Shown in pieces: positions 37,701-48,700 of a stretch of DNA of 64,000 nt. The notes beneath the pieces were generated by a model, which had not been told where the DNA came from, did not search any database, and was given only the letters and a program-made list of their open reading frames with translations. How positions within the stretch are numbered: position 1 is the first letter of the stretch; each line of letters opens with the position of its first letter. A program made the translations under genes and the position numbers. Source of the stretch: Rhea pennata (lineage: Eukaryota > Chordata > Aves > Rheiformes > Rheidae); assembly GCF_028389875.1 (NCBI RefSeq), contig NC_084671.1, forward strand, positions 26,319,083-26,383,082, given 5' to 3'.

Positions 37701-40700
37701 ACAGGAGGGTAAAGCTGCAAAATGACGTGAGGGTCTGAGACAGCAAACAGGTCTAGAATAAGGCAGTGGGGAGATGGAGAACCGAGAGATTACTGTCAGG
37801 GCATGCACAGACTGAAGACTGAAAATATTCTTCGTCAGTGTGAGTCAGACACCAGCATGTGTCACTGCTCATCACTGAGTGTACTAGCCAGCTTTACCCG
37901 GAGGAAGAAATCATCACAGTGTGACAATCAGATCTTTGCAGCAGATTGTTTTTAATCCTGTATTGTAAAAAGACCCCTCACCATCATCCATCGTACTGAC
38001 ACATCTAAAGCTACTGAAAATCCTGTTTTACTGAATTATTTCCAGTATTTCTGTAAAACTTAGATGTCTCAAATCTCCCAACTTTCCCCATGGCAACACA
38101 AAATTCATTTTGCTTTCAATAAGCACAAATAATCCTTTTACCAAGTCAGGAAGTAACACAGAAATCACATCAGAAATGAAAGCAAGTATACTGTGCAATG
38201 CCAAAATGTTGATCTCCATACTCTGAGATCCCTATCACTAATAATGTTATCTATACAGTGGATTAAAGACAGCCTTACCATAATTGCACAAAGCTCCCTC
38301 CCATCCTTTGTTACAGATGCAAGAAAATTTTCCAATATTGTCCTTGCAGACACCATTGGAACAAGGCTGTGGGACACACTGATCTCCATCTGAAAGAGAG
38401 GCAGGAAAACCCAGAGCCTGAATCCTAGTATCCTCAGATTCAGGAGCCTCAGAGATCAAACATCAGCACCAGCAGATCCTCCCAAAATTGTGCACCAGAG
38501 TTTCCGCCACCAAATGGTGATAACTCTGCGGTGCTGACCCAGAGACAAGGGTGCTTGTTTGGGTTCTGAAGCACAGCTGTGGAGTGCACGGAGCAGGCAG
38601 AAGGGAAAGAAAGAGCAGAACGAGGCAGGGCAAAGGCAGGTTGCTGGGGGACTGAAGAGCAAAGGTGGGGCTTTGCTCTGGACCCTACCAGGCAGGATTA
38701 GAGTATCAGTGATCACTTTTGACCAGTGGCTTAGCTCCAAGGAGATGACTGATGATAGGCACAGAGGTACTTGAAGCTTTTCCTGAAGGTTGTGTATAAA
38801 ATGGGACAGAAAGACTGTCTGCGTACCGCATACAAGAAAGAAGAATTTGAATCAGTATGTGGTACCTAACAGCAGAAATGCAGAACACTAGTTACACAGG
38901 AGGAAACACAGAGATGATTAGGAAAGTCTTTTTTACTTACCTACATATTTGCTCCAAAAATCTAGCTGTGGAGAAATAAAGCTTACATTAAGACTAGAAG
39001 TAGACTTTTCACAAGCAAGGGATTTGAAATGTATCACGGTCTTGGTCAACAAAGCACAGCACTTTGGTCAATAGGATCGGTGTCATTTTTCTTGACAGTC
39101 TTGTGACAGGCACTACAAACCAACAAACTGGCCAGTACTCAGGTTCATGTGTCACAGCCACCTCCTGCGTAGCACCAATCCCTCCTGCCATGCTTGCAGA
39201 CTCACCAGCACCACTCCCCTGAATTCTCTCTGAGACTCCCTGTTTCCTTGACACTTTACCAGGTAAATCACCCGTACTGTCAAGTGCAGTTACATTTATT
39301 TACAGTTAGGCAAAACATGGGGATTGTGAAGGCAGTGAAAGAAGTCTCAGTCTGAGGGATAGCAAAGATGGGTTAGTCCTATGCAGCAAGCCTGCTGTAT
39401 TTAATGCAATAATAAGGCACTAAGAAAAAGCCCAAGCTAACATGTCAGCCAAAGGTGGAAAGGTGCAGGAACCAGTGATTTGTAAGATAAATGTAGCATC
39501 TGATTGAAAAGGTGATGTTTGGAGAAGGAGAGAAGAGCTAGTAAGGTGCAGAAATGTTTGTCAGGTACAGGTAGGAGACTGGGGAGATGCACTGAAAGGC
39601 AGTCAGAGTTGGGGAACAGACAAGAGGCAAGGACTGAAAAACTCTGTGGTAGCAAGAATAGCCAATGGGGTCAAGCAGGGATTGGGATTACCTGGCTTGG
39701 ACCTGAATCTCATGGTTGGGTCAGGTAGGGCATGCATGAGCAATCGAGTGCTATGGCTCAAAGAACAAGCGGTAACTTAATCTTTCTAACATAATGACTT
39801 TCAAAAACATGCCTATACCTTAGGAATCAGGAGAGATGCACACTCAGTGCTGATAGCGAGCTCTCCTATGCCCAGGAGTGCAACACTTTAAGAAAACAAA
39901 CGATTGGTTAAGTGTCACGTTAATCCTTACAAAAACAACTTACTGTTGCTTCTCTGGTTTCAAATATCTCACTGGCCTCCTCGAAGTCACAGTGTTCTTC
40001 ATTGCACTCACGTTCCACAGAGCCTGGCTTGAGCTCTTCCAAAAAAGAGTTTGCCCGCTTCTGGATTTTCAGGACTTGGTTTGCATCTCTGTCGCTGTAA
40101 AATACTGGAAGCAAAAACATGAGAGCACAAGCAGGGAATCCTTGGAAGTGCTGTGCACAGGCTGATGCTGTGTGTGTGATGCTGTTGGACCTTTCTCTGA
40201 GTGAGCACAGTATCACCTTGAGTAACTTGCTGCCTGTTTTTCAGCAATGCCAAGCCCCAAGAGGAGTACTGCTGAAATGAGGTGTGAGATGTTTCAGAGC
40301 CTCCTCAGTCATGCAAAGTGTGACAATCAGTCAATGCACTGAAAATACTGGGTGGAAAGGCTGGCCTGCTCCAGAGTTACCACAGAGAAGTCACAGTTGA
40401 TACAGACGGAATAAAAGAATTTGAAAAGTAGGTAGTGATTGGCTTTACAATGGCAATTTGAATTGTTGCTAATAAAATCCTCTGGGCTCTATACAATTGC
40501 CACAGCACAGTATCCCAAAGGCTAGGGGCTCTATGCTATGTCCATGTGCATTTCTCCCTAAATAGGTACTACAAGACTCCTAATGCACACTCCTGCCCTG
40601 TGCCCAGCATGGCACCTTGGAATTGGTAAGTAGTGTTAAAGGTATTACTGCTTCGTGGCACCTGTCTGTGTGTGGGTCTGCTCCAGCAATGGGTCTGAGG

Positions 40701-41473
40701 TTCACTCCTGCCAAGGGGCTGCCAATGAGCTCTGCAGAGCACCCACTGTCCCTCAGAGCTGCTCACTGCCAGGCACATCACCTGGACCTGCTGACTGCCC
40801 CTTGCCAAAAGCCACGAAGATCTGTGTATTGCAGGGTCTGGCATCAAGAGCAGGGTTTACGGTTAGAGAGAGGGAAGGACCCAACAGCCAAGGCAGGTGA
40901 GCTGCAAAGGCAGGCTCCTCAGACTCTGTTTCCAGCTGTGTTCTCAGGAAGGCTACGACTGCTCACAAACATATTTCTCTGCATGTGACATTTCAGACAG
41001 CAATTCATTTCAGCTCAGGGCTTGCTTGCTTTTTTGGCTGGAACACTTGTAGAGCCCGCTAAAAACGTCATGATCCTCCCCGAAGAATGCTATTAGCAGT
41101 GCAGTAGGCCTTCTCCAGCACACTGAGAGAGCTTGCTCTAAAAAACAGAAGCTGTCAGTGCTCTGTGTTGCAGGAGCAAGCCTGAGCCACTGCTTCACGA
41201 CACTCTTGCTCAGACAGCTCACAGTGCTCAAAAAGGCAAGGTCCAGGCAGCCATGGTGGCTCACCACCCTGCCTGGGAACCTCTTCGAGTGAAGAATTCA
41301 AACTCTAACGGGAATGATCCAGCCACACACTGTCACTGACAACAAAACAAATGCAATGGCAGTAATTGGAAGAGGGTGAAGGATATCTCTAAAATGAGCA
41401 ACTTACTTGAGGCACCATACACTTGTGAAGAGCAGGCTGCCAGCAGCACCCCTACAGTGACGAGCTTCCACAT
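31157..41473 (-). CDS. PROC: Protein C (PROC), complete coding region
   Basis: Protein C is the vitamin K-dependent plasma zymogen that, after thrombin activation, inactivates factors Va and VIIIa. Coding exons are 41407-41473, 39944-40104, 38941-38965, 38279-38389, 37500-37640, 37027-37136, 35989-36106 and 31157-31728, giving 434 residues (human 461). Order: signal peptide, propeptide ending QKR39, Gla domain 40-84, EGF1 85-121, EGF2 122-168, activation segment to R190, protease domain from L191 ([15 protein letters not shown]). Catalytic residues are about H232, D278 and S378. LIxGK and RRGDSPWQ, together with [20 protein letters not shown], single out protein C from its relatives. Phe4 and Leu8 of the Gla domain, the pair linked to EPCR binding in human, are kept. 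Odd points are the absence of the dibasic light/heavy chain cleavage site and an extra Cys in EGF2. Confidence 0.95.
31729..35988. other. PROC: PROC last intron
   Basis: A 4.3 kb intron between the His exon and the Asp/Ser exon. It has unremarkable composition, with no repeat tract comparable to the one in the same intron of the neighbouring protease. Confidence 0.6.
35989..36106 (-). CDS. PROC: PROC exon 8: catalytic histidine exon
   Basis: It encodes [20 protein letters not shown] then [19 protein letters not shown]. Catalytic His lies in TAAHC. It is 118 bases, as in the paralogue. The donor is gtatgg. Confidence 0.93.
37027..37136 (-). CDS. PROC: PROC exon 7: activation segment
   Basis: It encodes [20 protein letters not shown] then IR, cut before [15 protein letters not shown]. 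It holds the chain-linking Cys and a thrombin-type Arg at P1. The human KR chain-cleavage site and the KKR motif have no counterpart, and the segment from Cys to the activation Arg is shorter than in human. Confidence 0.92.
37500..37640 (-). CDS. PROC: PROC exon 6: EGF2 with a seventh cysteine
   Basis: It encodes [20 protein letters not shown], then [20 protein letters not shown] and HTMCKPV. Seven Cys are present where six are usual; the extra one lies in NQCRHC. Sequons NCS and NHT are also present. The acceptor is tttccccag and the donor is gtaaga. Confidence 0.92.
38279..38389 (-). CDS. PROC: PROC exon 5: EGF1, calcium-binding type
   Basis: It encodes [20 protein letters not shown] and then [17 protein letters not shown], with six Cys. 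The C-x-D-x4-F-x-C-x-C hydroxylation consensus and the DGDQ calcium ligands are present. Human EGF1 has an additional Cys pair that is missing here. Confidence 0.93.
38941..38965 (-). CDS. PROC: PROC exon 4: 25-base microexon
   Basis: It encodes LDFWSKYV plus one base, the aromatic stack that follows the Gla domain. The acceptor is tctccacag and the donor is gtaagt. Confidence 0.93.
39944..40104 (-). CDS. PROC: PROC exon 3: propeptide and Gla domain
   Basis: It encodes [17 protein letters not shown] and then [20 protein letters not shown] and [17 protein letters not shown]. The carboxylase-recognition propeptide and KR cleavage are intact. Phe4 and Leu8 fit EPCR-binding protein C. It is 161 bases, as in the neighbouring paralogue. 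Confidence 0.94.
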
Positions 41474-41490
41474 ACTGCAGCAGGAATCAC
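41407..41490 (-). CDS. PROC: PROC exon 2: short 5' UTR and signal peptide
   Basis: The acceptor is tttcttccttag. Seventeen untranslated bases precede the ATG at 41473-41471. It encodes [20 protein letters not shown] then AS, a typical signal peptide. The donor is gtaagt, in phase 1. Confidence 0.88.
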
Positions 41491-41837
41491 CTAAGGAAGA
41501 AAAGGCAGGCATGAAAGTGAACACCCTGCTGGGAGAAAGTTTCTATTAACACAGGTCAGCTAGTTCCTTCACTTATTTTTTCCCACAGAGCAGCTCCCTG
41601 GCTGAATGCTGATGTGCCTTGACTTTCTCCCTGATTTTAGCTCCAAAGCAGCTGCTCATTAGAGACTCTCCAGCCTGGTCTGCCGTTCCCTTTATCACAA
41701 CAGCAGCTCTGCCAGAACATTTCTTGTCTGCCCCAACACCTCCCCTTATCCCTAGACATCTTTGACAAGCTTTATGCATCATTAATTACATTTGCACTTT
41801 GAAATCCTGAAGGATACAATACTTTTGAAGCACTTAC

Positions 41838-41890
41838 TGCTTTATTCAGTGTGAGTCAGTGTGATCTGTTCTTCCACCATGAGCTCTGCT
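41838..41890 (-). other. PROC: Probable untranslated first exon of PROC with a small upstream ORF
   Basis: A good donor (gca then gtaagtg) at 41838/41837 follows about 50 bases downstream of the HNF1-like site, as in the human gene, where exon 1 is also non-coding. The exon would contain an ATG at 41880 opening a 12-codon reading frame (MVEEQITLTHTE) that stops at 41842, just before the donor. The transcription start is inferred, not seen. Confidence 0.5.
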
Positions 41891-41898
41891 GGAAGTTA

Positions 41899-41924
41899 GT
41901 TAATCCGTAACTTCAGATATTTAC
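41899..41924 (-). promoter_or_regulatory. PROC: HNF1-like and FOXA-like sites, likely PROC promoter
   Basis: GTTAATCCGTAAC (41899-41911) matches the HNF1 palindrome GTTAATNATTAAC at all but two positions. TATTTAC (41918-41924) is a FOXA core. Human PROC is driven by HNF1 and HNF3 sites next to its start, so motif pair, spacing and place all fit. No TATA box is seen. Confidence 0.5.
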
Positions 41925-42105
41925 TCTCTGGAGTGACATGAAGCGCTTTCCTTTTAGTCATTAAGCAAACAGTGTGCAGGGGGAGCCTGACAATCACTTG
42001 CATGTAGGAGAAAAGCGAAACAGTGGAGGCATCCACTCTGCCGTTTTCCAGATCTGCTTTTTTGCTTTTGATTCTCTAACAAATAGTAATGGTTATACTT
42101 TTAAG

Positions 42106-42140
42106 TATACTTACACACCTGTAGAAGGTGTGTAAGTATA
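42106..42140. repeat. Perfect 15-bp inverted repeat with a 5-base loop
   Basis: The left arm TATACTTACACACCT (42106-42120), loop GTAGA and right arm AGGTGTGTAAGTATA (42126-42140) pair without mismatch. A smaller palindrome (atacttttaagtat) abuts it on the left. It lies about 200 bases upstream of the PROC promoter motifs. Confidence 0.9.
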
Positions 42141-44487
42141 ATCACATCAGTGCTGAGGTCTCTGAGACCCCACCACCTTCTCACAGCACTCAGTCACCCC
42201 CAAAGGAGCGCAACTTGCTATTTTTAATAGTCCTCCCACCATACCTTTTCCTTAAAGTTTCCACAACAAAACAACCAAGGCAACTAGGCCCCTCTCCATG
42301 CACATGTGCAATGGTTGGTATCCTGGCACCCCCATTAGCACCTCGGGTGAGGAGGCAGGGCAAGGAGCCTGTACCAATGCACTGCAGCTTCTGATGTTCT
42401 GAACTAGATCACATTAACCCAAGATGTTCAATATGAATTTGGAATAATAAAAATTTTAGAGGGAAAAAATGCAATGTTTCAGAAATTTTCATACCTCAGA
42501 AATGGCACAAATCAGTGTGTTCCCCTTCTTTGAAGGCAGCTCTTATAGCAGCATATCTGTGAGCTGTACAGTGCCTGACTCCAAGCAAGTTACCTGGGCA
42601 ACAGTGCATCCACCGGGGTCCCTCACTGGAAAGAGCGCTGCCCTGGCATCAGGAAAGGGATCTCAGCTCAGATTCAGTGGCACTGCTGAGGAGAGCTCTG
42701 TTGTGCGGAACTTTTATTTTTCCCTCCTTACCAGCTTGGCTGTGGACTTTCACAAAAACAAGTTTTCCTTACACACAAAGTTTATGTTTCAAAATTTAGC
42801 CATTCTGGACTTGTGTAAAAGAGCAGCAGCATCTAAAATAAAATTACAGTTGGGGAATGCATGTGTGTGTACTGTGAAGCTTTACTGACACACTCTTTTC
42901 CCTCAATTCAGCCATTCAATAGCAAACTTTCAGGTAGGATTAATGAATAGCATATTTTTGCTGAAAATAAAGAAAAGCTTATGAAACGGGTTCAAAGACA
43001 GCAATTGCAAACTAGGAAATTTAAAAAGAAACAAGTGTGTTATCATTTCTTTCACCTATTAAACATAAAATATTTGTAGCTGGCTTTGTTGTCTAGAAAT
43101 AGTGCTATGCTACCACTTGTCTTTGAATACACTTTTGTTCCTGGGCCTGGGTGTAGGTTGGAAATTCAGGACAAGCACATCAATGGCCAGCCTGAAATGG
43201 TTACGAACCAACGGGTCAGCCTCCTAAGAAGCCGTGGTGTCTTTTGAAAAACTACACTAACATTCAGGAAGAAGCAACCGAGTTCTTCATCAGTCCTTGC
43301 ATTTTGGGGACCGCTAAATTCCTTGTTTCTCTTGCTATCACTGTGCAGAAATATGCACTAAAAAGCCAACATTTGTGTTCTCACATAAACGTATGACTCT
43401 AGGAGCAGGGGATTCAAGAAAAGATATGCCACGATACTTGCAGATCTGTGCAAAGATCTACCAAATCTTGCATGCCAGGGAACAGAATTAATCTAAATCA
43501 TTACAGTGTTGGGCTCACCACTTTCTAAGTTCACCTTTATTAAAAATTTTTTCTGAGGATGGAAGAGGAAGGTAAAAAGGAGCAAACTGAGAAAGTTCAT
43601 GAGATCGGCAAGAGAGAGGAGGCTCCAACCCATTTTAATGAACACTGTAAAGAGTTGTGATTTGCACGGTATTAGGAACAGGCACTGATAATCAAAGGAA
43701 AGCATCTCTGTAAAGTAAAAGGAGGATCACAGAGCTTTCAAATTTCACAGCTTAAAAATATCTCTCCTTACAACCTGCCCTGCAAAGAGCATACCGGATT
43801 GTGGTTTATTTTTCTCACTTCCCCTGCATATAAAAAAGCTAAAAGCTTTGTCTTCTTCCTCTTCCTACAGGAAGCCTTCTGGAAACATCTCAAAAGTGCT
43901 CTCAGCCTTTAGCTTCATAGCCAGCAGTGCTGAATCATTCCTCTCAAACTCTTCCAAATCTAAATCATAATTTCAAATGTATTTTTCCAGAAATTAAATT
44001 AAAAACTTCAACTCCTCTTGTCAGTCAGTGCAGACCTACTTGTTTATACAAAGCCGCCCCCTTCCCTGCTCCCTGAGGAAAACCACAGGCCACACAGAGG
44101 GGTATTTTACCCCGAAGCCAACAAAAGTGCTACATCATTTAGGTCATGTGCAAATTCATCCACTTGTTCTTTTCTTGTTAAGACTTACTACCTTAAAGGG
44201 CATTTGAGAGGTCAGCCAAATGGTTGAACTCTTCAGGCAGAAGTCGCTAGAGAACTGCAATGTATTTTTGAGTTATTATTAAGACAGATATTATTAAGAC
44301 AGATATTATTAAGACACAGTCTCACTTTTCACGGCCTCAGAAACTCCTTGCTCTGCCCACAGGGGAACCGCACCTCCCCAGTCGCCCACGGCCCTGCTGG
44401 TGGCTGCACGGCTATGCGTCCCGGAAGGGCACGCCACCATGGCGCAGGGAATTTGCCTTCTGACTCTGACGCTGCCTTACAGGGGGG

Positions 44488-44757
44488 ATGACAAAGTTCC
44501 TCCTCAACCTGTTCATTTCCAGTGCTGCACATCCCATAGGAGCGGCTCTCCTCGGCTGCTCGACTCTCCTGATGTTTTATGCTGGATTAAAAACAAACCG
44601 CACAAGACCACCCCCCAGCACAGAAGATGAAAAGCAGCAGACACACTCAGCAGACACATTAACAAACAAGACAAAAAGGCCCCCTCATTGCTGCTTGACA
44701 GCCTTTGCGGTCCATCTCCCTTCCAACCTCTTCACCCCTGCGAGTCCCATTAGATGA
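44488..44757 (+). CDS. Possible small membrane protein, unrecognised
   Basis: An 89-codon reading frame begins seven bases after an acceptor-like ctgacgctgccttacag. It starts MTKFLLNLFISSAAHPIGAA and continues with a hydrophobic stretch (about residues 4-32) and then a polar, Lys/Thr-rich tail. One membrane helix would be predicted. There is no family match I can name and no visible upstream exon or promoter. An overlapping frame with a better Kozak context (gccaccATGG at 44440) runs 64 codons. Chance is a fair alternative. Confidence 0.15.
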   Translation: MTKFLLNLFISSAAHPIGAALLGCSTLLMFYAGLKTNRTRPPPSTEDEKQQTHSADTLTNKTKRPPHCCLTAFAVHLPSNLFTPASPIR

Positions 44758-45707
44758 ATCAGAGCAAGACTGCAGCACTGAGCAGTAGCTCTGATATCCC
44801 AGCAATGAGATACTGAGTGGGGCAGAGAGCTTCTTGCTACTGGCTTTTGCCACCTGAATGAATAAAGTCCAAAATTTAACTTATTACCTGCATCAGAGGA
44901 GTAAACAGATCTTCTTCCTGCTGTTTCTTTCTTTGCTAGTTTTTAGTAGCGCTACTTATTGCACTGTGGGTGTGAGTGAGCAGAGGTAACTTTTCTTTCC
45001 TCCTCGTTATTAAGATAACTAACATTTTGATGAAGACTTCTACCACTTCTGATCACAACCTGATCTGCAGCCTGCTCAGCCAAACATCTCCCAATCTTTC
45101 AGTTTCAAGTCTGCAGGTGTCGTATTACAGCAGTCGACTTCTATCTTATTGGAAAATCCATTTCTCCCATGTTTTTGTAAACACGCTTTCACTTCTTCCA
45201 GTTGCTGTATGTATTATCTTCAACAAATTCGAAAGCACAGAGGCCCATGCAGTCAAACGGCAGCAGAGAAACAGCGGCTCCTCTCACTGCAGAGCACGGC
45301 ACCACTGCAACCAGAAGATACCGTCACGCCACACAGCCTGACAAGAGGTCGACGGGCACGTGGGAATTGCCCATAAGGAGAAAGCAGAACTAACAAATAC
45401 CCTGCTAAATTTCTGAGGGGCATCTTCTTCCCATCTGCCTGTAGTCTGCAGACAGCAGAGCTATCACCAGAATGAGCAGCAGTAAAACCGTCACTGGCAA
45501 AGCATCTCATTTCCTGCAGAGATACAGCTAATAAAAAAAATGAACGATACGATGTTTTCTACTCCAAGCTAATTAAACCAATGCGAAGTACTCCAAAATT
45601 AATCTGCAGCTGTGTTTACCATTTCACTTCCTCAACAAAGCCCTTTCTAAGTCACGGCTCTGAACTTCTGATGCAACTCAGATGAAGCCATTTTATCACA
45701 GCACAGG

Positions 45708-45713
45708 TTTATT
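45708..45713 (-). terminator. DGKD: Candidate distal poly(A) signal of DGKD
   Basis: TTTATT on the plus strand reads AATAAA on the minus strand, about 4.1 kb past the DGKD stop. The AT-rich stretch just upstream on the minus strand (45800-45910) resembles a conserved 3' UTR end. The long distance keeps this tentative. Confidence 0.35.
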
Positions 45714-48700
45714 GGCTGGTTCCCCCCAGCTGGGCACTGCAGCCTGCTCACACAATGAAATCAGTGACAGGGAATCTTTACTGGAAGCTCAGAAACATGT
45801 TTACTTTATATACAAGAAAAATGTATTTACAACAATCAACAGTAAACTATGTACAAAAAATACAAGAGACATTTCCATGGTAATCACTGTATAAATTAAC
45901 ATAATAAATAGGAGGGAAGCAGGTCCCATTTTTAAGGCACAAAACCTTCTTCCCAAGACTGTACAGGGATTCAAATGCTTCCCTATGCTTTTGACAGGAT
46001 CACAGGAATGGCGGGGACACCCCTGAGGAACAACAGTTGGTGGACGACGATACAGACATGCAGTTGCTGCTGACAGCTGTAGAAAAACATCATTTTTCAT
46101 CCTTTCCTTTTTTCTTTTTACAGTACACACATCTTAAGATACAAAATATTTAGTGTAAACAGTCCTTTTTTCCAAAATCACATAGATAGTATGCACAGCT
46201 TTAAATAATACTAAAACAAGGAGCAGAGCTTTCCGTACGACTTGGCTGCAGAAGCAGTTCCCGGAGGGGTGCTGGAGGCCTCGGCAGGGCTGGGGCTGCG
46301 CGGCACCCGGCACCCCCGCGGCCCGGCACGACGTCGCGCCCTGAGCGGCACAGCTCCCCTCCGCTGTGGGGGGCCGGCCCGGGCCGCAGCCAGCCTCCCT
46401 CTTGCCTCCAGCACGTGCCACCCCGCCGAACCAAACCAGCCTAACGCGGGGTAAGCTACTGCCCGCAATCTGCCATTAAAGGCGAATTTCCAGAGTAGGG
46501 CCAGAGTGGAGGATAACATAGTGAAAACTATTCCTAGCAGAGGAAACTGTACGCCCAGCTCACTGCAGAAAACTGCCCCGCTTCTTCCAAATCGCTGCCA
46601 AGGGTGATTAAACAGAAGGTGGCCCAAGGCCTTCACAGGAGTAGCGTATTTTGAAAGACCAAACACGTACACAATGTGTGCAGTTCTAGCTTCTCTCAAG
46701 CTGGTGTCTTACCTGAGATTGCAGGAGAGTCTCCATTTTTTGGCAAAGCAGCAAAAGACTTTTTACTGTCCAATTAGTTTTCTTGCGTCTCTCCCACAAC
46801 GAGCTATCAGAAGTGCAACCCAGAGTAACGTAGCCAGAAGCTTAACCTGGCTCCCTGCTTTGCAGATAGCTCTGACATTTGACAAAAATAAAATCTGTGC
46901 AACAGAAATCTGTATTCTTTCCAGTGAGACACACAGAGCTATGACCCTTTAAGCTATAAACCTTCATAGATTCAAAGGCACTCAGGTTAAATATAGATCC
47001 CACTTTCTAGCTCTTAAAAGAAGGTAGAACTTTCCCCTCTCGCCTTCGGTAAGTGATAGATATACTGGCTATGAATGTTTTGATAAAATGTGCACACACA
47101 GAAGAAAGGATCTGAACACAGCAACAAGGCAGATTATAAAGGAAACAAAGATTGATCTGTGCAGAAATCATCACCTACAGCAGATGGCTAATGACCTTCA
47201 GTCCTCCTCAGATATGGCATGGATTAAGGAACATCTGAATGTAAGAGCTCTTTGGATTCCCCTGCCCCCTGGAGTCAGAAGAGCTCCAAGAGAGGAGCTG
47301 TTTCTAACGAGGCTAGAATTAAATTCCTCAGGAATAAGCAAGCAAGGTAAGTGCATATTGGTTTTGCACATTTAGTCATGAGGTTCCTGGGAGAAGCATC
47401 GCAGCAAGAACGGTGTTTCCTTTGCAGTGTAAAGGATCACACACCGATCTTGCCCCTTCTCCAGAGCTGTCCCCAGCCTCATGCTGCCGGGTGGACACAC
47501 ACGTGCACCCTACCCGCACATGCTCCTCAGTCAGGGAGCAGCTCCTTGTCCCCAGCGAGGGTGGCTATGGCCTGGAGCTCTCCTTAGCAGAGGTTTCTCC
47601 TCATTCTCAAGCAGACACTGATCAGCATCTCAACAAATACATGGGAAAATACTCTCTGTCTATGATTCTTACTTGCTTAATCCCCCATGAACTCAACACA
47701 GAGAGGGGGGTCTGCACTGGTAAAGAAAAACAAATATGGCTACAGAAGCAGTCGCTAAGGTATAGATAAGAAGGAACAAACTTGGGGCAAAGCTGAACAT
47801 TTTTCTTGCTCACTCCCCACAGTATTTATACCAGAATATTTGCTAGACAAATCAAACACATTAGTCTTCTGTCAACTTCTCATGAGCAAACCCTGACAGT
47901 TGTTAGGCTAAGAAGACAGGCATAAATGAATGGCAACTAGTTAAAAACAGATAGGGAGAACCAGAATAATCCTTGGAGGAATCTTCAAGGATGCAAGAGA
48001 GTTTGCCAAGGATGAAACAAGCCCCCATAATCTTCAAAAGCAGAGAAGTTTTTACACAAAATACCTTGACTGTTTTTATACTACAGAGCTGATGTCAACT
48101 TGGTAAAATCCTTTCAAATAAAAGAGAAAAAAGATGTCTTCAAGAAACTAACTTCTATGCCACTGTATACACGGCCATTTCTTTGTCTGCATGTGCAGCC
48201 AGACAAGTGCCACTGTATAACAGTCATAAAAAAATAAATACATACAAAACTACAAAGTAATTAAACACTCCTGCTGTCTCTCCAAGTTTTACAGCACTGA
48301 AAGCTCTTGAACTCCCTCTGCAATGATAAATATGGCAACATAATTATGTATTTGCTGGTCTTTGGGCTTTAACAGTCACCCAACTCGGGTCAGGCAATAC
48401 AGTGGAAATTTGAAGGCCATCTAGGAACTCTGATTTGGAGGCACTGATTTTTCCACACTCCACTTTTGGTGGCACCAAAAGCTATTTACCAACATACACC
48501 AGTTTTCATCATGATGCTCATCTGCTCTAACAATCCTCCTTCCCTCAGTGCTCTTGCAGGAGCCCTGACATTCCCCAAGAGCTTGACGTCTCTCATGGAG
48601 TCCAACCCAGGATGACTGAGGCACCCTGATTTTTTGGCATCCACCTTGGAGTAAAGGAGCAAGGCAGCAAGAGAAAGAGGGGCAAGAGAGAAAAGCAGCA

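Larger units (their letters stand above)
41925..45707. other. Intergenic region between PROC and DGKD
   Basis: It contains the hairpin at 42106-42140, a three-copy repeat of an attattaagacagat unit at about 44273-44316, and a small reading frame at 44488-44757 described separately. I see nothing else with support. Confidence 0.5.
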
